DNA of 64,000 nucleotides, taken from NCBI RefSeq assembly GCF_000196895.1, contig NC_014297.1, positions 372,001 to 436,000 of the forward strand, given 5' to 3'. This document shows, piece after piece, positions 55,403 to 64,000 of this stretch. Both the position numbers and the translations under genes were made by a program. This stretch comes from Halalkalicoccus jeotgali B3 (GTDB lineage: Archaea > Halobacteriota > Halobacteria > Halobacteriales > Halalkalicoccaceae). Within the stretch, counting starts at the first letter, position 1. Each line of letters opens with the position of its first letter. The notes under the pieces were generated by a model, which worked only from the letters and a program-made list of their open reading frames with translations, did no database searches and had not been told where the DNA came from.

Positions 55403-56737
55403 ATGTTCGAACGAGTGCTGATCGCAAACCGGGGAGAGATCGCCGTGCGGGTGATCCAGGCGTGTTACGACGCGGACGTAACGCCGGTCGCCGTCTACAG
55501 TGATACCGACGAGACGGCCAAACACGTCCGGTTGGCTGCCGAGGCCCACCACATCGGCGCGTCGGTCGCCCGTGAGAGCTATCTCGACCGTGAGGTCATC
55601 ATCGGGGCCGCCCGGGAGACCGGCGTCGACGCGATCCATCCCGGCTACGGCTTTCTCGCCGAGAACGCCGCCTTCGCCGCCGCCGTCGAGGACAGCGAGT
55701 TCGCCTGGATCGGCCCGCCCAGCGACGTAATGAGCGACTTCGGCGAGAAGACCCGCGCGCGAACACTCATGCAGCGCGCGGACGTGCCGATCGTTCCGGG
55801 GACGACCGATCCCGTCGCCGACGCCGAGGAGGCGAGGGAGTTCGGCGAGGAACACGGCTATCCGATCGCCATCAAGGCAGAGGGTGGTGGTGGCGGACGT
55901 GGGATGAAAGTCGTCGGTGACCCCGAGGAGGTCGACGCGGCGTTCGAAGCAGCCCGCCGCGAGGGCAAGGAGTACTTCGACAACCCGAACGTCTACGTCG
56001 AGCGCTATCTCGACGACGCGCGCCACATCGAGGTGCAGGTGATCGCCGACACGCACGGCAACGCGATCCACCTCGGCGAACGCGACTGTACGCTACAGCG
56101 CCGCCAGCAGAAACTACTCGAGGAGACGCCCGCACCCGGCTTGGACGACGAGGAGCGAACGGACCTCTGCGAGGCTGCCCGCCGCGGGATCGCCGAAAAC
56201 GACTACGTCAACGCTGGGACCGTCGAGTTCCTCTATCAGGACGGCGACTTCTACTTCCTCGAAGTGAACGCCCGGATCCAGGTCGAACACACGATCACCG
56301 AGGCTGTCACGGGGATCGACCTCGTCGGCTGCCAGCTACGGGTCGCCGCCGGCGAAAAGCTGCCCTACGCCCAAGCGGACGTCGATCCTCGTGGAGCCGC
56401 CATCGAGTTCCGTATCAACGCCGAGAACCCGGAGGAATCGTTCGCGCCGATGCCCGGCACCCTGGAGACGTATCGACCACCTCGCGGCTTCGGCGTCCGC
56501 GTCGACGACGGTGTGGACCAGGGCGACGCCATCAGCCCGTACTACGATTCGATGATCGCAAAGTTCGTCGTCACCGGCGCGGATCGCGAGGAGGCGATCC
56601 AGCGGGGACAACGCGTTCTGCGCGAGGCCGAAATCGAGGGCCTCCCGACGACGATCCCGTTCCACCGCGAGATGCTCGCAGACGAGGGCTTTCGCGCGAA
56701 CGAGCACACGACGACGTACGTCGACGAGCTGTTTTGA
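55403..56737 (+). CDS. accC: stand-alone biotin carboxylase
   Basis: 444 residues. It begins [19 protein letters not shown] and has [13 protein letters not shown] (ATP-grasp glycine loop), [16 protein letters not shown] and the C-terminal TTYVDELF. No BCCP or carboxyltransferase domain is fused. The stand-alone form with a stand-alone BCCP is unlike the usual haloarchaeal acyl-CoA carboxylase with BC-BCCP in one chain. Position next to pxpB suggests it loads carboxyl groups for the KipI/KipA transferase. Confidence 0.93.
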   Translation: MFERVLIANRGEIAVRVIQACYDADVTPVAVYSDTDETAKHVRLAAEAHHIGASVARESYLDREVIIGAARETGVDAIHPGYGFLAENAAFAAAVEDSEFAWIGPPSDVMSDFGEKTRARTLMQRADVPIVPGTTDPVADAEEAREFGEEHGYPIAIKAEGGGGGRGMKVVGDPEEVDAAFEAARREGKEYFDNPNVYVERYLDDARHIEVQVIADTHGNAIHLGERDCTLQRRQQKLLEETPAPGLDDEERTDLCEAARRGIAENDYVNAGTVEFLYQDGDFYFLEVNARIQVEHTITEAVTGIDLVGCQLRVAAGEKLPYAQADVDPRGAAIEFRINAENPEESFAPMPGTLETYRPPRGFGVRVDDGVDQGDAISPYYDSMIAKFVVTGADREEAIQRGQRVLREAEIEGLPTTIPFHREMLADEGFRANEHTTTYVDELF

Positions 56738-56767
56738 TTCCCCGTCGATCCCCTCACTACCGATAGG

Positions 56768-58284
56768 TTACGACCGCTCGTCGTGGCGCTCGGCCCGGTA
56801 CCGGACCTCCCGACCGTAGCCGAAAGCCTCGCTCGGCGCGGTCGAGTCGTTACCGGCATCGCTCGCAGTAGCGACACTGTCGGCCCGCCTCGGGGTCGGG
56901 CGCCCGGCGAAGCTCGCGATCGTGTAGCCGACCGCAAGCGCCCCGAGAACCGACCCCGGGCCGAACTGATAGAGGGTGTAGCCCTCGAACAGTTGGTGGA
57001 CGGCGAAGCCGACCGCGAGTGCGAGCATCCCGGCGTTCACACGGGCGTAGCGCAACCCCCGTGGACGATCGGGCCCAGCACGAGCACGCAGTAAGCGAGC
57101 CCGCCCAGCAGGCCGGTCCGGATCGCTATCGAGAGATAGGAGTTGTGTGAGGTGTAGGTCCCGACGGGATCGGGGAGGTACGGTTCGATGGCCTCCCGCG
57201 TCCCGACGATACCTTGCCCGAACAGTCCCGAGTCCCGGACGGTCGCCTCGAGCCCGGCCCGCCAGAGCGCGAACCGGTTCGCGGGGTCGATCGGTAGGAC
57301 CGAGTAGTAGATCCCCACGAGAAACACCGGAACGGCGACGAGAACGGCGAGGAGCGCGACCGGGAGGAGCCGCCTGTCCGTGCTCGCGAGGGTGTAGAGA
57401 CCGACGGCGATCGCGGTCGCGAGCATGCTCGCGCGGCTGTTCGAGAGGAAGAGCCCGAACGCCAGGATCGGGAGCGCACTCGCGGGGGCGAGTGCGAGAA
57501 CCGACCGCGAGCGAAGCGCCCGGTGGGTCGCGACGGTGGCCGCGACGATCCCCGGAAACACCAACAGTCCGAACGAGTTCGGGTTCGCGAAGACCGAGCG
57601 CACGATCGGGAACTCCCGGTCGAGAAGCGGGAGCGTCGTCGTCCCGTCCCACGTACGGGCCTCGAACAGCCAGAGGCCGTAGTCGCCGACGACGAGCGTC
57701 GGCAGGGCGAGGACGACCGCGCCGGTCGCGAGTGCGGTCGTCGCCCACCAGACGGCATCGGCCGAGACGTACCGCGGGAGAACGAAGCAGTTGAACGCGA
57801 GGACGACCCCCGCGAAGACGGGAAAGAGCCCGAGTCCCGAATCCGCCGGGAACTCCCCGGCGTGATACAGGAAGATCGCAAACAAGACCGCGAAGGCGGC
57901 CAGATACGGTCCCGCGGCCGGGAGATAACTCGGGAGGTCGTCGCGTGCGAGGACGAACGCCAACAGAAGGACGAAGACGGCACACAGTTCGAGGATCCGC
58001 ACGCCCAGCCCGCCGACGACCAGCACGATGAGGGCGGTGCCGAGCGCGAAGGTCAGGCCGACCTGCAGCGAGAACAGCGGCGAGATCCCCTCGTGGGCGC
58101 GAACGTCGTACTGGTTGAACGCGATGGCCGCCAGAAAGAGGTACGCGAGCACGAGGTGGATCGAGCTGAACCGATCCGTGACGGTCGCGAGGACGACCAG
58201 CCCGAGAACGGGCACCGCGAGGAGGTCGGTGAGCCTATCCACGGACGGCGAAGCGGTGACCACAGTCGGTTGATCGTTCGACAC
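56768..58284 (-). pseudogene. O-antigen-ligase-like polytopic membrane protein, frameshifted
   Basis: From the ATG at 58284 the frame codes for about ten TM segments with NSRASMLATAIAVGLYTLASTDRR and the ligase-like TSHNSYLSIAIRTGLLGGLAYCVLVLGPI. It then stops at 57037. The last about 90 residues (LRYARVNAGMLALAVGFAVHQLFEGYTLYQFGPGSVLG to HDERS) continue in another frame to 56768. The join is at a run of five C at 57056-57060 (five G in the gene). Six G would restore HGGLRYARVNAG. Wzy/WaaL-type proteins ligate or polymerise surface glycans. Confidence 0.85.
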
Positions 58285-58326
58285 AGGGGTTCAAATAGCT
58301 GTGTGTGGGTCGTCGGCCGGAATGGC

Positions 58327-58833
58327 TTACTCGAAGGTCCAATCGGTCCCCATCGCGGGCGCGTTCGCGAGCGTCTGATAGACGACGCAGTACTTCTCGG
58401 TCGCGCGCTGGAGGGACGCGGCCGTCTCCGCATCGACGTCCCCCTCGACGGTGACCTCCATCCGGATCTCCTCGAACCCCACCGGGACCTCCTCGTCGAT
58501 CCCTAGGGTGCCCCGCAGGTCCAGCTCCCCGCTGACCTCCGTCTCGATCGAGACGTCGAGGCCGAAGGCGTCGGCGACCGCCTGAGCGGTGAGCTGTGAA
58601 CAGGCAGCGAGCGCGCCCAACAGCAGGTCGCCAGAGCACGCGCCGGTCCCCGGGCCCGCCGCGCCCTCGTGGAGTTCGGCCTCGTAGACCGCCCGCCCGA
58701 TGTCGACGTCACACGACCGGACGTCGGCCTGCTCGCTGCCGGTCGCAGACAGCGTGATCCGGGCGGCATCGGGGTTCTCCGTGTACTCCTCTTTCAGCGG
58801 CGCCTGCTCCTCCTGTAAGGTACTGTCTACCAT
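58327..58833 (-). CDS. OsmC family protein
   Basis: 168 residues. It has GPGTGACSGDLLLGALAACSQLTAQAVADAFGLDV, with two cysteines (C65 region and C82 region) placed as in the OsmC/Ohr peroxidase fold, and RATEKYCVVYQTLANA at the end. OsmC proteins reduce organic peroxides, but many relatives have other or unknown roles. Stands alone between the glycan gene and a transporter. Confidence 0.9.
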   Translation of the reverse strand: MVDSTLQEEQAPLKEEYTENPDAARITLSATGSEQADVRSCDVDIGRAVYEAELHEGAAGPGTGACSGDLLLGALAACSQLTAQAVADAFGLDVSIETEVSGELDLRGTLGIDEEVPVGFEEIRMEVTVEGDVDAETAASLQRATEKYCVVYQTLANAPAMGTDWTFE

Positions 58834-58944
58834 GCCCTTCGGGCTACGGCGGGATACTACTTAGTCGCTGGCGACGCCGACCCCGAAATCGGCGTCGGTC
58901 ACCTCCTTCACAACGCTTAGGACCGGTCCGTGGGAGTGTCGGAT

Positions 58945-60225
58945 GTGAGCGCCCTCTCGGACCCGACGAAACGCCGATGGCTCGCGTGGGGAGCGCTCGC
59001 GACGGTCTTTTTGCTCGTGAACCTCCACCGGCTCTCGACGGCGGTCCTCTCGGGGCGCCTGAGCGCCGGGTTCGATCTGACGGCCGCCCAACTGGGGACG
59101 CTTCACGCCTCGTTTTTCCTCGTCTACGCGCTCGTCCAGGTTCCGACGGGCGTGCTCGCGGACCGGGTCGGTCCCCGTCACGTCGGGTCGGCCGGTGCCG
59201 TGCTCTTGAGCGCCGGTGCGGTCGGGTTCGCGCTGGGCGGGAGCTACCCCATGGCGCTGTTCTCGCGGGCGATCATCGGGCTGGGAAGCGGCGTGATCTT
59301 CGTCTCGATCCTTCGATTCTGTGCGAACTGGTTTCGGACCGACGAGTTCGGGACCATGGCGGGACTCACCTCCGGCGTCGCCGGCCTCGGAGCGATCCTC
59401 GCGACGACGCCGCTTGCGGTCGCGGCCGCGACCGTCGGCTGGCGACGGACCGTGCTGGCGCTTGCGGCCGTCGGTCTCCTCGCGAGCGTCGCCGTCTACG
59501 CCCTCGCGCGGAGTTCGCCCGCCGCCGCCGGCCTCGACCCCATCGAGGGCGTTCCCGAACAGCCCTCGGTGTCGCTCGCCGGGACCGGGCGTCACCTGCG
59601 GACGCTCGCCGGCGACCTCGACCAGTGGCTGCTTTCCGCCGTCTTTTTCGCGGGAATGGGGACGCTCCTGACGCTCATCGGCCTGTGGGGCGTGCCGTAT
59701 CTCGTGGTCGTCTACGGGCTGGACGTGACGACCGCGTCGTACTTCACCCTGCTGGGCTCGGTCGGGATGTTTATCGGGCCGCCCGCGATCGGCTGGTTCT
59801 CCGATCGGATCGAGCGTCGGCTGCTCCCCATGAGCGTCGGCCTCGCACTGTTCGCGCTCGCGCTCGGGGTCATTCCGGTCTTCGGTCGGCCGCCGCTTCC
59901 CGTCGTCGCCGGCGTCTACTTCTGTTGTGGGTTTCTCGTCGGGGCGGCGGTGCTCGCGCTGTCGGTCGTCAAGGAGCGCTATCCTCCGGAGGCGAGCGGG
60001 GTCGCCACCGCGACCGTCAACACCGCCGGGTTCGTCGGCGCGACCGTCTTCCCGACGGCCATGGGCGTGGTGCTCGACGCCTACCGGACCGGGGATGTGG
60101 TCGGCGGCACGGTCGTCTACACCGAGTTCGGCTACCGGGTCGCCTTCGCCATCGTCACCGGGGCGCTCGTCGTTGCGCTCCTGTGTTCGCTGTGGCTGTT
60201 CGTCCGGAATCCGACCCCCTCGTAG
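58945..60225 (+). CDS. major facilitator superfamily transporter
   Basis: About 426 residues with twelve TM helices. The MFS loop 2-3 motif is GVLADRVGPRHVGSAG, with RAIIGLGSGVIF and FSDRIERRLLPMSVG in the second half. I use GTG at 58945 (VSALSDPTKRRW); GTG at 58930 or 58936 are alternatives. The pattern resembles nitrate/nitrite or oxalate-type MFS (HASFFLVYALVQVPTGVLADR), substrate unknown. The next gene on the same strand is a regulator fragment. Confidence 0.9.
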   Translation: MSALSDPTKRRWLAWGALATVFLLVNLHRLSTAVLSGRLSAGFDLTAAQLGTLHASFFLVYALVQVPTGVLADRVGPRHVGSAGAVLLSAGAVGFALGGSYPMALFSRAIIGLGSGVIFVSILRFCANWFRTDEFGTMAGLTSGVAGLGAILATTPLAVAAATVGWRRTVLALAAVGLLASVAVYALARSSPAAAGLDPIEGVPEQPSVSLAGTGRHLRTLAGDLDQWLLSAVFFAGMGTLLTLIGLWGVPYLVVVYGLDVTTASYFTLLGSVGMFIGPPAIGWFSDRIERRLLPMSVGLALFALALGVIPVFGRPPLPVVAGVYFCCGFLVGAAVLALSVVKERYPPEASGVATATVNTAGFVGATVFPTAMGVVLDAYRTGDVVGGTVVYTEFGYRVAFAIVTGALVVALLCSLWLFVRNPTPS

Positions 60226-60298
60226 GTTCAGGCACTCGTGCCGGCGAGAGACCGGACAACCACCAAACATCCTTTATCGCTCATCCCGATCGGCAGGT

Positions 60299-60712
60299 AT
60301 GGTCAGGGAGAAGGACGAGCGGCTCCTCCTCGACGAGATCGATCGGGGGATCCTGTACATGCTCCAGGAGAACGCGCGCACCACGACCCACGACGAGATC
60401 AGTGCGGAGGTCGGCGTCTCGCCGAGCACCGTCCGCAACCGGATCGGACAGCTCGAAGAGGCCGGGATCATCGAGGGGTACATGCCAAAGATCGACTACG
60501 AACGTGCGGGCTTCCCGCTTCACGTCCAGTTAGTCTGCACCGCCTCCTCCGAACGAAGCCAGCGAGCACAGGAGGCCCTGACGGTCAACGGTGTCGTGAA
60601 CGTCCGCGATACGACCCTGCGTGATCCCGGTCGAACTGCAAAACCACAGCGGTTGTCCGCCGTCAGCATCCGCTCCTGTTCCTCTACAAATATCGCCGGA
60701 TCGCCCGGATGA
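60299..60712 (+). pseudogene. Lrp/AsnC-type regulator, probably truncated
   Basis: 137 codons. The winged helix (DRGILYMLQENARTTTHDEISAEVGVSPSTVRNRIGQLEEAGIIEGYMPKIDY) and the first strand of the C-terminal domain (FPLHVQLVCTAS... VNGVVNVRD) are sound. After residue about 105 the sequence (TTLRDPGRTAKPQ...) no longer resembles the family, and no other frame restores it. So about 50-60 residues of the ligand-binding domain are missing. The DNA-binding part may still work. It follows the MFS gene by 73 bases. Confidence 0.75.
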
Positions 60713-60741
60713 AGAGTCGTGTTACCAATACTCATGAGTGA

Positions 60742-62229
<1,488 letters not shown>

Positions 62230-62282
62230 CCACGAGACGAACGCGGGCGAGGAGTTATGTCGCCGGGTTCGGACGGTCGAGT

Positions 62283-64000
62283 ATGAACACCGAGCGGATG
62301 GCGGCGCTGCTCGCGCCCGATTCGATCGCGGTCGTCGGCGCGAGCCCCGACTCGTGGTACGCCTCGAACCTGATCGAGAACCTCGCCGAGTACGGCTTCG
62401 ACGGCGAGGTTTACTACGTCAACCCGAGCCGTGAGGAGGTCTGGGGCGAGCCGTGTCACGATTCGATCAGTGACGTGCCGGTCGTCGATCTGGTGGTGGT
62501 AAGCGTCCCCCGCAAGTACGTCCTCGGGGTCGTCGAGGACGCCGGCGAGATGGGGGTCCCGAGCGCGCTGGTCATCACCGCCGGCTTCGCCGAGGCTGAC
62601 GACGAAGGTGCGGCCCTCGAAGCGAAACTGGGCGAATTGGGAGAGACGTACGGCATGGCGATCTGTGGGCCCAATACCATCGGACTGGCGAACACCCACG
62701 ACGAAACGGTGATCACCTCGACCTGCTCGCGAAAACCCGGCGCGGGCTCCATCGGGCTAGTGAGCCAGTCCGGCGCGCTCGCGTTTACGACCTTCTACGA
62801 GCGAGCCGCCGACGAGGACATCGATTTCGCCTATATCGTCGCGACCGGCAACGAGGCGGGTCTCTCGATGGCCGACTACGTCGAGTTCATGGCCGATTCC
62901 GACCGGGTCGAGGCGATCTGTGCGTACATCGAGGGGATCGACGACCCCCGGCGGTTCGTCGAGAGCGCGAGCGAGGCGGTCCGAGGGGGGACGCCGGTCC
63001 TCGCGACGAAGGTCGGCCGGTCCGCCGTCGCCGAGCAGGCCTCCCTCTCGCATACGGGCTCGGTGACGGGCGACGCCGCCGCCTGGGACGCCGCCTTCGA
63101 GCGCGCGGGGGTCGAGCGGGTCCCAGACATCCCCGATCTGCTCGGCAGGTCGCGCGCCCATACGGCGTTCGACCCGCCGGAGAGCGCGAACGTCTGTCTC
63201 GCCTCGACCAGCGGCGGGCTCGCGAGCCTCCTTGCGGATATGGCCGCCGAACGCGACCTCTCCCTGCCGCCGCTGTCGGGTGACACCGAGCAGGCGTTGC
63301 TCGACATGGAGGACTTACTCACCTTCGGTGCGATGTACAACCCCGCCGACATTCGTGGGTATGGCGCGGACGTCCTCCCCGAGATCGCGGAGGTCCTGTT
63401 CGCCGACGACGCCTTCGACGCCTACGTCTTTGCGGTCGGACTGCCGGCGGTCGGCGAGCGCGCCGAGGAAATCGCGGACGCCATGCTCCGGGTGCGCGAG
63501 ATGGCCGACGACCCCGTGCTCTTCCTCTGGACCGGCCGGAAGGCGAGCGAGGACGACTCGCCGCTTCCGTACGAGCGGGTGCGCCGGGAGACGCCGCTGT
63601 ACTACGACCCCGGCCGGTGTCTCGACGCGCTTTCCTCGCTGGTCCGCTTTGGCGAGCGAACCGGCCAGGGCACGCCACGACCGCTGACCGACGTACCGGC
63701 GGTCGAGACGCCAACACTCCCCGCCGGGCGGGTGTTGACGTGGACGGAGGGCGCGACACTGCTCGAAGCAGGTGGGATCGAGCCCGCCGAGACCCGACTC
63801 GTGACGAGCACCGGGGAAGCGACCGACCACGCGAACGCGATGGGCGGGCCGGTCGTCCTGAAGGTCGACTCCAGAGACCTCCCCCATCGTAGCGACGCGG
63901 GTGCGGTCGCAGTTGGCGTGGAGCCAGCAGACGCAGCCGACGAGTACGAGCGGGTGATCGGAAACGCTCGCGAGCATCTGGCCGACGCCGATCCCGCCAT
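62283..64000 (+). CDS. ADP-forming acyl-CoA synthetase, fused alpha-beta (partial)
   Basis: 573 codons from the ATG at 62283, open to the right edge. The alpha part has VGASPDSWYASNLIENL (CoA-binding Rossmann), GPNTIGLANTH, VSQSGALAF and the catalytic histidine in SLSHTGSVTGDAAAWDAAF. The beta ATP-grasp part starts near residue 490 (LLEAGGIEPAETRL; GGPVVLKVDSRDLPHRSDAGAV). It converts acyl-CoA, ADP and phosphate to the acid, ATP and CoA, the archaeal ATP-yielding route to acetate. Both domains in one chain is the fused archaeal form. Confidence 0.95.
   Translation, partial: MNTERMAALLAPDSIAVVGASPDSWYASNLIENLAEYGFDGEVYYVNPSREEVWGEPCHDSISDVPVVDLVVVSVPRKYVLGVVEDAGEMGVPSALVITAGFAEADDEGAALEAKLGELGETYGMAICGPNTIGLANTHDETVITSTCSRKPGAGSIGLVSQSGALAFTTFYERAADEDIDFAYIVATGNEAGLSMADYVEFMADSDRVEAICAYIEGIDDPRRFVESASEAVRGGTPVLATKVGRSAVAEQASLSHTGSVTGDAAAWDAAFERAGVERVPDIPDLLGRSRAHTAFDPPESANVCLASTSGGLASLLADMAAERDLSLPPLSGDTEQALLDMEDLLTFGAMYNPADIRGYGADVLPEIAEVLFADDAFDAYVFAVGLPAVGERAEEIADAMLRVREMADDPVLFLWTGRKASEDDSPLPYERVRRETPLYYDPGRCLDALSSLVRFGERTGQGTPRPLTDVPAVETPTLPAGRVLTWTEGATLLEAGGIEPAETRLVTSTGEATDHANAMGGPVVLKVDSRDLPHRSDAGAVAVGVEPADAADEYERVIGNAREHLADADPA

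Overview
The window is a 64-kb piece of a haloarchaeal (class Halobacteria) chromosome. The signs are high GC, very acidic proteins, archaeal-only machinery (A-type ATP synthase, aRF1, TBP, PCNA, PriL, Hjc, Twy1, TrmG10), both haloarchaeal Tat translocases (TatC and the double-length TatCt), and many genes whose start codon lies about 25-30 bases after a TATA box, as in leaderless transcripts. Most of it is conserved housekeeping DNA. I see no insertion sequence, prophage, CRISPR array or rRNA operon. The genus cannot be fixed from sequence alone.

Layout. 1-6.5 kb: distal ATP synthase genes (atpC tail, atpF, atpA, atpB), with atpD separated by a DMT transporter and an HTH regulator. 6.5-18.3 kb: aRF1, argS, a MaoC-type hydratase, twy1, ribK-ribB, a branched-chain aminotransferase, then divergent tatC and tatCt. 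18.3-27.2 kb: a secreted DUF4397 protein, an RHH regulator coupled to a YhhQ-type transporter, rlmE, pcn, an operon of SBP56/methanethiol oxidase, [2Fe-2S] ferredoxin and a membrane protein, priL, a SWIM-finger protein and hjc. 27.2-38.7 kb: a Tat-exported GH3 glycosidase, ahcY, a frameshifted antiporter, an SAH/MTA deaminase, hisG, a CPBP protease, tbp, trmG10 and a thioesterase. 38.7-49.7 kb: tandem AtoE-like transporters, rfcC, a TrmB-type regulator, a DUF255 protein, fxsA, tRNA-Ile, pcp, a creatininase-family hydrolase and small proteins.

The most interesting part is about 49.7-56.7 kb. Within 7 kb it holds a stand-alone biotin carboxyl carrier protein, an amidase-signature hydrolase, a frameshifted Bat-type regulator, a divergent PxpA (LamB/YcsF), PxpC (KipA), PxpB (KipI) and a stand-alone biotin carboxylase. 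These are the modules of urea amidolyase (amidase, biotin carboxylase, KipI/KipA-type carboxyltransferase, BCCP) split into single genes, plus PxpA. A pyroglutamyl peptidase that would release 5-oxoproline lies 3 kb upstream and a glutamate-cysteine-ligase-like gene 4 kb downstream. I propose a biotin-dependent lactam or 5-oxoproline (or urea-like) carboxylase/amidohydrolase; this is inference from modules and neighbourhood.

Three genes carry apparent single-base frameshifts (antiporter near 32045, Bat regulator near 51945, O-antigen-ligase-like gene at a C run at 57056-57060), and two others are truncated (a GNAT remnant and an Lrp/AsnC protein). These are either decaying accessory genes or assembly errors. 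The last gene, an ADP-forming acyl-CoA synthetase, runs off the right edge.
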